DNA of 26,838 nucleotides from a virus. Each line of letters starts with the position of its first letter. Position 1 is the first letter of the stretch. The position numbers were made by a program, and so were the translations under genes. The stretch covers positions 1 to 26,838 of the IMG/VR virus record IMGVR_UViG_3300032083_002175; one strand, 5' to 3'. The notes below the pieces were generated by a model. That model made no database searches and was not told the DNA's origin. It saw only the letters and a program-made list of their open reading frames with translations. Of this stretch, positions 12,353 through 19,667 are shown piece by piece.

Positions 12353-12525
12353 ACCGAGATGAGCTAAAACACATTTTAGATTTACATAAACGATGGTTAG
12401 CAGATGATGAAAGCGGTCGGATGGCCGATCTAAGCGAGGCCAATCTAAGCTGGGCCGATCTAATCAGGGCCAATCTAAGCTGGGCCAATCTAAGCTGGGA
12501 ACTGTCTGGAAAAGAAAATGACTAA
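12349..12525 (+). CDS. Pentapeptide-repeat miniprotein
   Basis: 58 residues. The N-terminal helix MNRDELKHILDLHKRWLAD is followed by five pentapeptides A(D/N)L(S/I)x (residues 26-50) and a short tail. This is the layout of phage pentapeptide proteins, but with far fewer repeats than the usual right-handed beta-helix, so it may be a decayed or minimal form. The role in phages is unknown; some larger members mimic DNA and inhibit gyrase. ATGA overlap upstream, 8-base overlap downstream. Confidence 0.75.
   Translation: MNRDELKHILDLHKRWLADDESGRMADLSEANLSWADLIRANLSWANLSWELSGKEND
12424..12498 (+). repeat. 15-base coding repeats of the pentapeptide gene
   Basis: Five 15-base units encode the pentapeptides. 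The unit GCCAATCTAAGCTGG is present three times without change (12439, 12469, 12484). Such identity at the DNA level points to recent expansion or contraction. Confidence 0.9.
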
Positions 12526-13060
12526 AAAATACATAAACAGCTGGCGTCAATACGAAGCGCCGTACGTCCAAGCCATGGCAATGGCCGGTGTTAGTCGCGA
12601 AGATTGTGAGGATAGGTTGTGGGCTGTAAATAAGCGACTCAACGTCCCTTACCGCAGCGATAACGTTATAGCGAAAATGGCTGCCGGAGCATTCAAAGAA
12701 GCTGCAAAAAACAAGCGACAAACGGAAACTATAGCGCGATATAACATGATTGAGCGATACATCAAAAAACACAAGGATTGCACATTCGCCCACGCCGCTA
12801 CTATATTCGGATGTTCAGTTTCAACAGTAACAGCTGCTATTCGGTACGTTCGTAAAACGAATGATATTAAGGGTTTCGCTTGGGCAGAATGGGAGACGTT
12901 TTACTGTGTTGAGTTGCGAAAACAAGGGCTTGAATACGATGAGATATACCGACGTCTATGGCCTATCTCGCAAAAACTTCGCAGGCAAATACGCACTAAA
13001 CATGCGATAGCCGAACGTGTGCAAAAAACAAGGAGATTGCGGCGTGCTAAAGAAACTTAA
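12518..13060 (+). CDS. Putative helix-turn-helix DNA-binding protein
   Basis: A 180-residue basic protein. The segment TFAHAATIFGCSVSTVTAAI (about 88-107) reads as a helix-turn-helix, flanked by helical, Arg/Lys-rich regions; the C-terminus (QKTRRLRRAKET) is very basic. No family is recognised. It could regulate late genes, since it is encoded near the end of the rightward operon and the late genes start beyond it in the opposite direction (inference). It overlaps the pentapeptide gene by 8 bases, and its end overlaps the zinc-knuckle gene by 17 bases. Confidence 0.7.
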   Translation: MTKKYINSWRQYEAPYVQAMAMAGVSREDCEDRLWAVNKRLNVPYRSDNVIAKMAAGAFKEAAKNKRQTETIARYNMIERYIKKHKDCTFAHAATIFGCSVSTVTAAIRYVRKTNDIKGFAWAEWETFYCVELRKQGLEYDEIYRRLWPISQKLRRQIRTKHAIAERVQKTRRLRRAKET

Positions 13061-13178
13061 AAAGTTATTTTGCAGGCATCGTACTTGGGATTATGAAAAA
13101 AAGCCGTATCGAATGTACCGCACATGCCACAGATGCGGCCAACAGCAATTTGAAAGAACCTACTGGGAAAATGTTTAA
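13044..13178 (+). CDS. Small Cys/His zinc-knuckle-like protein
   Basis: 44 residues starting with GTG behind a strong AGGAG site at 8-base spacing. It has CRH near residue 10 and CHRCG near 28-32, giving C-x-H...C-x2-C, a likely zinc-binding set. Similar tiny phage proteins (DUF1660-like, from memory) share the basic N-terminus and this metal site. It ends one base before the dUTPase ATG. It is separate from the dUTPase: the upstream codons of that gene's open frame are in another frame of this one. Confidence 0.7.
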   Translation: MLKKLKKLFCRHRTWDYEKKPYRMYRTCHRCGQQQFERTYWENV

Positions 13179-13179
13179 A

Positions 13180-13596
13180 ATGATTAAATTCAAAAAACTA
13201 AATGAAAACGCAACAATACCCACGCGTGCGACACTTGGAAGCGCTGGTTTTGATTTGAGCTACTGCGGTGATAAAGATATCTTACTGGAAAGTGGGGAGC
13301 GGTATTTGTTTTCAACTGGTGTTGCCTGCGCTATACCTCAAGGTCATTGCGGCCAGGTTTGGCCCCGTAGCGGCTTAGCTCTAAAGTACGGAATCGATGT
13401 GCTGGCGGGAATGATTGATAGCGATTACCGCAAAGAAATTGGGGTTATATTAATTAATCACGGTGGTTCAGCATGCCTGATTGAGCCAGGCGATCGTATT
13501 GCTCAACTGATAGTAGCGCCGTTTGTCGGTAGTAGCGAGTGGGTGAATGCATTAGACGATTCTAATCGCGGCGGATTTGGGAGTAGTGGCCGCTAA
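13180..13596 (+). CDS. dut: dUTP diphosphatase (dUTPase)
   Basis: 138 residues. Hydrolyses dUTP to dUMP and PPi, keeping uracil out of phage DNA and feeding dTMP synthesis. All five trimeric-dUTPase motifs are present: I AGFDL (22-26), II PRSGLA (62-67), III GMIDSDYRKE (77-86, catalytic Asp80), IV GDRIAQLIV (104-112), V RGGFGSSG (130-137). The frame is open from 13093, but I chose ATG 13180 because MIKFKKLNENATIP matches the family's usual start, the upstream codons overlap the zinc-knuckle gene, and GGGAA lies at a reasonable distance. It is the last gene of the rightward block; its stop overlaps the convergent holin stop by 3 bases. Confidence 0.96.
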   Translation: MIKFKKLNENATIPTRATLGSAGFDLSYCGDKDILLESGERYLFSTGVACAIPQGHCGQVWPRSGLALKYGIDVLAGMIDSDYRKEIGVILINHGGSACLIEPGDRIAQLIVAPFVGSSEWVNALDDSNRGGFGSSGR

Positions 13597-13865
13597 TCAT
13601 CTTCTGCGGCCTGGGAACGGGCCGCTTCTGCTTTGATAAGCTCAATTTCAAGTTGAGCTTTTTTTATGTCAAGCATCCCTTTACGGATATGGAATACGAT
13701 GAGAACTGCGGTTAAACAAATACCGATCAATGAGGCTAGTTTTCCAATGTCATCTGGTATGACGTCGAACCAGGTGCTGACACCCGCGCCCGTTGTCGCT
13801 GTGCCGGTTATCGCAGCCGCTTTCACGCTTGTTGCATGCTGCATTAATTGCTCTTTGGCGATCAC
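13593..13865 (-). CDS. Holin-like membrane protein (two membrane spans)
   Basis: 90 residues, last gene of the leftward late block. A small-residue-rich hydrophobic stretch (AAAITGTATTGAGVSTWF, about 16-33) and a clear span (LASLIGICLTAVLIVFHI, about 43-60) are joined by VIPDDIGK; a long charged, helical tail follows (KGMLDIKKAQLEIEL, then AARSQAAEDD). This fits small class II-type holins that permeabilise the inner membrane. The start is GTG (GTGA overlap with the upstream gene's stop) after a GAGG site. Its C-terminal codons double as the terminator of the opposite operon. Confidence 0.75.
   Translation of the reverse strand: MIAKEQLMQHATSVKAAAITGTATTGAGVSTWFDVIPDDIGKLASLIGICLTAVLIVFHIRKGMLDIKKAQLEIELIKAEAARSQAAEDD
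13606..13625. other. GC-rich hairpin just after the dUTPase gene
   Basis: GCGGCC (13606-13611) pairs with GGCCGC (13620-13625) around an 8-base loop. No U-run follows. It lies between the dUTPase stop and the true terminator and may protect the 3' end of the message. Confidence 0.4.
13638..13665 (+). terminator. Intrinsic terminator of the rightward operon, inside the holin gene
   Basis: AAGCTCAA (13638-13645) pairs perfectly with TTGAGCTT (13653-13660) around a 7-base loop, followed by at least five more T (13661-13665). It lies about 45 bases past the dUTPase stop, antisense to the C-terminal coding part of the convergent holin-like gene, where the same bases encode AQLEIEL. Confidence 0.8.
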
Positions 13866-14287
13866 AACCTAACCTCACTTTTAAAATAAAAAGCACTGAA
13901 TGCACTGTCATTAGCGCGAAAACCAGTACCGCCCCCACCGTCTCCAAATCCATCTCCGCCACCCTGCGCACACACCACTGCTGTTATCATATACAAGAAT
14001 AATAAAGAATAATCATATAAGGTAGGTGGAAGGTATAAAAACCAATCCATATAACCAAACATATTAAAGATGATGGAAACTAAACATATTAATTGTACGC
14101 CAAATGAGCGCCTCATAACCAGGAGTACTAAATAATCGAACATGGCTGCGGTTCCGTAATAAGCGAAACCTTCATACGCGCCAAAAATGACATCATGCAA
14201 AATGCATATGCACACAAAGAAAAGGACAGGAATATTTCGGCAAATAATCGAAATTAGAAGAAGTGAAGCAAAAGCGGCGTCAATCAT
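13862..14287 (-). CDS. Polytopic membrane protein with Gly-rich tail
   Basis: 141 residues. About four hydrophobic segments (residues 7-20, 22-36, 47-77, 87-107) are followed by a soluble tail with GGGDGFGDGGGGTGF (about 109-123). No recognised family. Its place between endolysin/holin genes and a second holin suggests a lysis or inner-membrane role, for example an antiholin or superinfection factor, but the sequence does not show which. It overlaps both neighbours by 3-4 bases. Confidence 0.7.
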   Translation of the reverse strand: MIDAAFASLLLISIICRNIPVLFFVCICILHDVIFGAYEGFAYYGTAAMFDYLVLLVMRRSFGVQLICLVSIIFNMFGYMDWFLYLPPTLYDYSLLFLYMITAVVCAQGGGDGFGDGGGGTGFRANDSAFSAFYFKSEVRL

Positions 14288-14376
14288 GGCCTGGGGCGTG
14301 GCTTGGATTTTGGCTTAGTAGTTGCTTTCTTTTTACGCTGTTTACCTTTACCACCAGCTATTTTTAAAAAATTCAT
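14284..14376 (-). CDS. 30-residue basic peptide
   Basis: A very short frame MNFLKIAGGKGKQ..., then mostly Lys/Arg/Pro to the end (KPKSKPRPRP). It has a GGTGAG ribosome-binding site close to the ATG and an ATGA overlap with the downstream membrane protein. It follows the terminator at 14389-14420. It may serve mainly to couple translation, or be a genuine basic peptide. Confidence 0.5.
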   Translation of the reverse strand: MNFLKIAGGKGKQRKKKATTKPKSKPRPRP

Positions 14377-14388
14377 AACTCACCAGTT

Positions 14389-14420
14389 AAAAAAAATGCG
14401 CGGCCTTGGGAGAACCGCGC
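14389..14420 (-). terminator. Intrinsic terminator inside the lysis region
   Basis: On the minus strand GCGCGG (complement of 14415-14420) pairs with CCGCGC (complement of 14398-14403) around an 11-base loop, followed by A and eight T (complement of 14389-14396). It lies after the 3TM holin gene, so the three downstream genes need read-through or a promoter I cannot see. Confidence 0.8.
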
Positions 14421-14475
14421 TAAACAACAACGTACAACGATGGAGTGGCATAATAGAGCTTATTTTAACAGGAAG

Positions 14476-14871
14476 TTATTTGCTCTTTCCAGTTGTTTTT
14501 TCAAATGTGCGCAAACCGGCAAGGCCAAGCATAGCGATAACGATCTCCATTAGCACATCGAGCGGTAATTCTGGGCCAGGCGCACCGGTACACCACTGGA
14601 GTATTGGATTAATCAGGAACGGGAACGCCAGGCCAGTTGCACAAACCCACCCGATAGCAGGACGCCAACCCGCCACAAAACCCGATCGGTGTTGCGCCTC
14701 GAGCTTGTTCAACTCGATTTGCATTTTTGCAGGCTCCTGCAGTGCTTTCAGTTTCAAAAGCTCCGCAGCCTCGCGCTCTTCGTCACTAGTGACTAGTGCG
14801 TCAATACCTTTAAACACGGCTTCAATTGGTTGAGCAGTTGCCCCGCCAAACAGCTTAGATAGAATGCTCAC
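14476..14871 (-). CDS. 3TM-type holin (GTA_holin_3TM family)
   Basis: 131 residues. An N-terminal helical, charged part (MSILSKLFGG, then DALVTSDEEREAAELLKLKAL) is followed by the family's hallmark AQHRSGFVAGWRPAIGWVCA (about 59-78) and further hydrophobic segments (GLAFPFLINPIL; LMEIVIAMLGLAGLRTFEK). Such proteins are predicted holins that let the endolysin reach the peptidoglycan. The start is GTG, overlapping the endolysin stop as GTGA, with a GGAG site 8 bases upstream. An intrinsic terminator follows. Confidence 0.88.
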   Translation of the reverse strand: MSILSKLFGGATAQPIEAVFKGIDALVTSDEEREAAELLKLKALQEPAKMQIELNKLEAQHRSGFVAGWRPAIGWVCATGLAFPFLINPILQWCTGAPGPELPLDVLMEIVIAMLGLAGLRTFEKTTGKSK

Positions 14872-15257
14872 TCTAACAACTCCAAATGCGGGAAATCAGG
14901 AAACGAATCCCACAAGCCGCCCCACTGCAATTGGTGCCCAAGCATTGAGGCCGCCTGCAAATGAGCCGCCGCAACAATCGCTAAGTGTTCGCGATCCCAC
15001 GAAGCTTTGCCATCAACAAACGCGTAAAAATCTAACGCCTTGCCGCTTTGGTGGCGTGACTTGCGGCGGGTGCCATCACACTTTGATTTGCCCGCATCGA
15101 ACAAACATTTCTGCTGTTCAGCTGTACGCAATCCGCCGTGCCGTGGTATGCCGAAGTCAAGAGGGCTAATCTGCAACGCTAAATCGCTGATTGCAATCAA
15201 CCGCGGGTCCACGCCCTCACGGCGCTGCTTGCTTCTTTCTGAGAATTTAAAATTCAT
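14868..15257 (-). CDS. M15-family endolysin (L-Ala-D-Glu or D-Ala peptidase)
   Basis: 129 residues, a single-domain zinc peptidase of the M15 family that cuts the peptide part of peptidoglycan. Zinc ligands are His69 and Asp76 (SRHQSGKALDF) and His124 (FPDFPHLEL), with Asp121 in the catalytic position; GGLRTAEQQ (41-49) is also typical. No signal peptide, so it needs a holin. It is encoded after the tailspike with a 139-base gap that may hold its promoter, and is coupled to the 3TM holin. Confidence 0.93.
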   Translation of the reverse strand: MNFKFSERSKQRREGVDPRLIAISDLALQISPLDFGIPRHGGLRTAEQQKCLFDAGKSKCDGTRRKSRHQSGKALDFYAFVDGKASWDREHLAIVAAAHLQAASMLGHQLQWGGLWDSFPDFPHLELLE

Positions 15258-15396
15258 CGCGCACCTTGGTTAAAGTTTTGTGTTTTAGGGCTCATTAGTT
15301 GTTACTCACAGTGCAATAATAAGTGCAGCTCACTTTTTTAACTGTTTGTGTAGCCCGTAGGACTACACGTAGTTTATGAATATGTGTAAAGTGTAA
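15258..15396. other. Intergenic region between tailspike and endolysin, with hairpin and weak promoter
   Basis: GTGTAG (15348-15353) and CTACAC (15363-15368) form a 6-bp hairpin without a U-run. On the minus strand TTTACA (15385-15390), a 17-base spacer and TGTAGT (15362-15367) make a weak sigma70-like promoter that could drive the lysis genes separately. I see no gene here. Confidence 0.35.
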
Positions 15397-17694
15397 TTAT
15401 GTTGCAGTGATCCATAATGCACCATCTGTGGCGTTAGCTGGTGGGGTTGCTTTAATCCTAACATCATTACCGTTAGCCCATATATACACTCCACCAAGTA
15501 CAAATGGGGCGTCCCATGTGCCATCGAGTTCAAACTGATCGCCTGATCCTACACCAAGTCGATTAGTTCCTTTACGTTCTAAGTATGTATCAGGTATGTT
15601 AGAACCATCACCTAATCCTAGTCGTGTGGTGCCTGCTGTTGTTGTTTCTATACGGAATCTTTCAGTACTGTCACCAGATTTGCGACCACCATAATACCTA
15701 GTTAATGAGTTATCTGCGGCTCCACGTATTGTGTGTCCTATGGGTATACCTGATCGGCCTTCCGGTATATCTAAGATTCTTTCAGATTTATCATATATTC
15801 TAGCAATACCGTTATAGTCTACAATTTCAACGTAGTTTGATGTGGAATTGTCAGAGTATGTTATGTCTATTTTGTTACGTTCTGAACCTTGTACACTCGG
15901 CATAAAGATTATACCTGTCTGGTTCGCTCCACCACTTGCTATAGTAGTGTCTAGCTTTATACCAGATGGTGTTTTTGCTCCGAGATCACCAATTAATGCT
16001 GATATACCTTGAGGTCTATCGGCTGTGAATAGGTTGGTGCCATGTATATACGTATTTTGTGTACGTCCTATTTCCAGACATCTAACATCTTCTTGACCGG
16101 TGATTTCAGGATAGTCACCGATTGCTTCTGTTTGGATCTGGTGTATATGCCCACTGTAGATATTTATATGTGTGTTGTACCCGGTGTTTCGGTTGTTGTC
16201 TATTCTCAGTAAACATTTGTTGTCAGAGTCTCTGCATATAGGGCTGTATAATGTTACTTGGTTTTGTCTGTCACCTATAACGTATACCTCGTCAACAATA
16301 TCGAATAGTGCTTCATCTTGGTAAACTTTCTGCCAATAGTGGTTGCCTGTATCTGAGTCGTTTGTATTTTGTGTTAGTGGATCTTGCCCAGAATGTTGGA
16401 TAAGACATTTGTAATCTTGGTGCGGGACTTTTCGCCAGTAAGTTGATGTGGTACCAGGAGTGTTGCCTGTATTGCTATTCTCTGCGCTAATCCAGTTCTC
16501 ACCTCCTGATAAGACAACTTCACCGGTTGTATAGGTTGTCCCTGCGCTATATGCAGCAGGTCGATAGCGCACAATATCATTAATATTCCATGTCGTTAGA
16601 TTATCCCAATCACCAGCCAAAGCACCGTCTGAATAAGCTTCTCTATGTGCGCCGTTGATACCTTGTGGCATAAATATAACTGCCTCACGTAGACGATCGA
16701 ATAGGAAAGCTCTACCTAGTGGATTTTCTACACGTGGTGAGTAGTAAGTTAAGTGATCAACATTATATGTACGCATTCCTCGGCAGAGGAAATTACATTT
16801 TAACCATGGGGTCATTAGAAATGATGGGTGGTAGAACTGTGGGGTATATGCACCCGCTTGACCACCAGATTCTATATTCACCAAATAGTCATCGGTAAAA
16901 CCTGTCATTGCATACCAACATCCCAGCCATTCCGCCTTAAGGAAATCAGACGTAATTTCTAATTGTCTGTGAACTCCAAAACTACCATCCGGTGTAACAA
17001 TCTTATTTCCTGTACCCTCCATATATGTGAATGCATCTTCTATAGCGGAGGCGTTATTGTTGGAATCGCCGGTAATTGCACCAAACGCATAAATAGTAAC
17101 TTGTTGATCTACTGTGATCTCCCACTCCACGCCGTCACCATCCCACACATAGCCAGCCTGGGTGCCTGTGCCAATAGTCGATACAGCAACAGGACTACCA
17201 ACGGTAGGACTAGTGTTAGTTCCGCCTGTACGGTGCCGCTTATGGCCGCCTTTAGGGCCTGCGGTAGATGGGTAGGTGATTTCGTAATACGATTCTATTT
17301 CAATGACGTTAAAAGCATCGTTGCCGGTGCTATCTCGAAGGGATGCAACAGAGGTGTATTTCTTATCAACACCTTCAGGCGATAGATTATCAATTACCCA
17401 TGCCGCGCTGCCGGTTGCATCCGCGTCAGCATCGGTTGAATTTGTGTATAAAACTAGCTTGTAATCACGATCTATATGCGGAATAAACGGATCATCCGAA
17501 CCGTTAACAGCCCAGCCTGTAGCGTCAATCTTACACTTGTCTAGCGTCGTGCCGCCTGTTGAGTCGGTAGCCATGCTAATGGCTGTAGTGGTGCCTGCTG
17601 CATAAAACTTGAGATAATAATCAGCCGCCGCCGCTCCGCCTGCGTTTTTAGCGTACTGTATTGCTGTGCCTGAAATTGGTGCCCATGTTGCCAT
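15397..17694 (-). CDS. Tailspike / receptor-binding protein with beta-helix
   Basis: 765 residues. The N-terminal ~120 residues (MATWAPISGTAIQYAKNAGG, FYAAGTTTAI, IDRDYKLVLYTN) match the virion-attachment domain of podovirus tailspikes. The following part has the Gly/Ser/Asn-rich, beta-repeat look of a right-handed beta-helix, probably binding or cutting surface polysaccharide. Around residues 370-470 a pair of YSAGTTYTTGEVV...YWRKV and CLIQHSG...HYWQKV units resembles CBM5/12-like carbohydrate-binding modules, inserted in the helix. The C-terminal part is variable. The start overlaps the gp16-like stop (TAATG). It takes the place of P22 gene 9. Confidence 0.85.
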   Translation of the reverse strand: MATWAPISGTAIQYAKNAGGAAAADYYLKFYAAGTTTAISMATDSTGGTTLDKCKIDATGWAVNGSDDPFIPHIDRDYKLVLYTNSTDADADATGSAAWVIDNLSPEGVDKKYTSVASLRDSTGNDAFNVIEIESYYEITYPSTAGPKGGHKRHRTGGTNTSPTVGSPVAVSTIGTGTQAGYVWDGDGVEWEITVDQQVTIYAFGAITGDSNNNASAIEDAFTYMEGTGNKIVTPDGSFGVHRQLEITSDFLKAEWLGCWYAMTGFTDDYLVNIESGGQAGAYTPQFYHPSFLMTPWLKCNFLCRGMRTYNVDHLTYYSPRVENPLGRAFLFDRLREAVIFMPQGINGAHREAYSDGALAGDWDNLTTWNINDIVRYRPAAYSAGTTYTTGEVVLSGGENWISAENSNTGNTPGTTSTYWRKVPHQDYKCLIQHSGQDPLTQNTNDSDTGNHYWQKVYQDEALFDIVDEVYVIGDRQNQVTLYSPICRDSDNKCLLRIDNNRNTGYNTHINIYSGHIHQIQTEAIGDYPEITGQEDVRCLEIGRTQNTYIHGTNLFTADRPQGISALIGDLGAKTPSGIKLDTTIASGGANQTGIIFMPSVQGSERNKIDITYSDNSTSNYVEIVDYNGIARIYDKSERILDIPEGRSGIPIGHTIRGAADNSLTRYYGGRKSGDSTERFRIETTTAGTTRLGLGDGSNIPDTYLERKGTNRLGVGSGDQFELDGTWDAPFVLGGVYIWANGNDVRIKATPPANATDGALWITAT

Positions 17695-19667
17695 TATTGG
17701 TTGCCCTCTTGTGCTGCCTGTACCGCCGCATTAAGTTTTGGTATAGAAGTTCTAATTAGCCGATCAAAGCCCGTGCTATTAATAGGCGTGTCCGCCAATC
17801 TTAACAAGAAATTTCTAACGGGCGCTGACTCATAAAGTCGCGCAGCACCCCCACCAGTTGCCGATGCAAGTAAGGTTTCCATAAAGCCAACCTGCGCCCC
17901 AGCACCAACCGCCGTTAAGCCGAATAAAGATTGCCCGGTTGGAGTGACCACCGCTGCATTTTGAGCTTGCCTCGTGGCTTGTAGCAGCTTCTGCATGCCT
18001 TTAAGCGCTTTTTTATCTTGCCCCTTAAAGAATATGCTCGCGTTATCTTTCATGTCATCCAATTGTTTAGCAAAGATGTTTGGGCTTATTTCATCACCAG
18101 TCTGCGCCTTTCGTAACGCTCTTTGAACTAATGCCGCCCTTGCTGCGGCCTTACCTTCCGCGTTAAGGCTGTCATGTAGCAATTTTACTTCCGATGGCTT
18201 GCGACTAAATATCATATTTTCTACTGTTTCAGGCGTCAGATCACCTTTATCTAGTATGTTTTTTAGTCTGGACTTAGTGAGCTTTTTAGCTTCCTGCTGA
18301 TAAATTGTGTCAGCCTCTTTATATCGCGCCAATTGCCTGGTCCCTAAATTATCCGATACAAAATTATCAAGATCACGTGTAATGGCTTGACGCACCTGTT
18401 CTAAAGCCGCTTTACTTTTTGACGGTAGTTGTGATTTACCAGCCGGATCTGTGACAGATGCTAACTCTCTTACGCGTGTTCTAGCATCACGCAACTGCGA
18501 GAAGTTATGCGGTTCCCTGGCACCCTCTTTTATTCGCTGTAAAGCGCCTATTGTCGCCTCGTCCGGTTCGATTTTAACATCGCTTAGCCGATCAATCGCT
18601 TTATCAATCTGCGCTATCAGGTTATCTCTAGGCACATCGCCAAGCGGGGTTAGCTCATCCTGAATACTACCCAAACGATTGCCGGCTGACCGTTTAACTT
18701 TCGCGGTTTGTTTTTTCAGGCTTTCAAATACTTCTTGTGCGGTGTTTTCTGGAAATTGATCTGTGAATTCTTTAACCGCCTTCTCTCTAGCTTCAACCTG
18801 GATGGCTCGCTTCCCACCTGTACCAAAAATAGGGATGCGCTCACCCAGTTGCCTGGCTAGCCCTCCGACAATGCCTTTTGGGGGAACGACATCAGTGGTC
18901 ATTACGGGGACGCCTGCGCGTTCTCCGGCCTCTATAATTTGCTGCTCACGAGCACCTATGCCACCTCGACCAGCTCTTGTACCTGCGCTGACTAATTCGC
19001 CCAGCAATTGACCGCCTGTACCGAGGGCGGCTGACAAAGCGATATCTTCGCCGGTAATATCTTCAGATCCTACGCCAACAGCACCCGCCTGTAATCCTGC
19101 TTCAGTAGCGCCGGACGCCAAGCCAACCGCGCCAACCCTACCTGCGGCACCAGTCGGTAAAGTCGCGGCCCGTCCCGCTGGCGTAAAGGCCGCAAATTGA
19201 AATATACCTCTAGCTATATCCTGACCGGATAACCCTGGCTTGTTCAATGCGTACGCGCCGGACGGCAAATCAACGATCATATTGCCTTTTTCGTCTTGGC
19301 GGAATTCCGCCCCTGGTATCTGATTCTTAATAATCTGTGTGGCTTTGTCAGTATCGCCAGTGAATAATAGACCTGCACTTGCTTTGAGCGAGCTTAAAGA
19401 AAACTCATTCAGCTCTGGAGCCATGCCGATCTCTGGTACTTCTTCTATAGCGCTAGTGGTTCGGCTTTCACCTGTTACAAAATCACGAATAGTAGCTAAT
19501 ACGCCTCGGGATTCAGGCTGTGTAGTTCCCGCTGGCACATCAGACATTAAGCGCTGCAAGTCATCGATGGATAATTCTTGATTTTGTGATGGTGGTGACG
19601 TACCCGTTGATACGCCTTGCTCGTCACCAATTAGCGCTTGAAGTTCGTTTAAATTGAGTTCCGCCAT
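17694..19667 (-). CDS. gp16-like DNA ejection protein
   Basis: 657 residues, in the position of P22 gene 16. A Gln/Ser-rich N-terminus (about 1-60) precedes a Gly/Ala-rich hydrophobic zone (about 165-235, glycine-zipper-like, such as GAAGRVGAVGLASGA) that could insert in a membrane. The rest is long, charged helices. This fits an internal protein ejected with DNA to open a path through the cell envelope. The call rests on position, size and composition rather than sequence motifs. It is coupled to both neighbours by TAATG overlaps. Confidence 0.7.
   Translation of the reverse strand: MAELNLNELQALIGDEQGVSTGTSPPSQNQELSIDDLQRLMSDVPAGTTQPESRGVLATIRDFVTGESRTTSAIEEVPEIGMAPELNEFSLSSLKASAGLLFTGDTDKATQIIKNQIPGAEFRQDEKGNMIVDLPSGAYALNKPGLSGQDIARGIFQFAAFTPAGRAATLPTGAAGRVGAVGLASGATEAGLQAGAVGVGSEDITGEDIALSAALGTGGQLLGELVSAGTRAGRGGIGAREQQIIEAGERAGVPVMTTDVVPPKGIVGGLARQLGERIPIFGTGGKRAIQVEAREKAVKEFTDQFPENTAQEVFESLKKQTAKVKRSAGNRLGSIQDELTPLGDVPRDNLIAQIDKAIDRLSDVKIEPDEATIGALQRIKEGAREPHNFSQLRDARTRVRELASVTDPAGKSQLPSKSKAALEQVRQAITRDLDNFVSDNLGTRQLARYKEADTIYQQEAKKLTKSRLKNILDKGDLTPETVENMIFSRKPSEVKLLHDSLNAEGKAAARAALVQRALRKAQTGDEISPNIFAKQLDDMKDNASIFFKGQDKKALKGMQKLLQATRQAQNAAVVTPTGQSLFGLTAVGAGAQVGFMETLLASATGGGAARLYESAPVRNFLLRLADTPINSTGFDRLIRTSIPKLNAAVQAAQEGNQ

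Noticed and set aside
13093-13179. N-terminal extension of the dUTPase frame
   Set aside because: The extra 29 residues match no dUTPase and coincide with the better-supported zinc-knuckle gene in another frame.
15348-15368. Hairpin after the tailspike gene as a terminator
   Set aside because: A 6-bp stem without any U-run on either strand is not enough.
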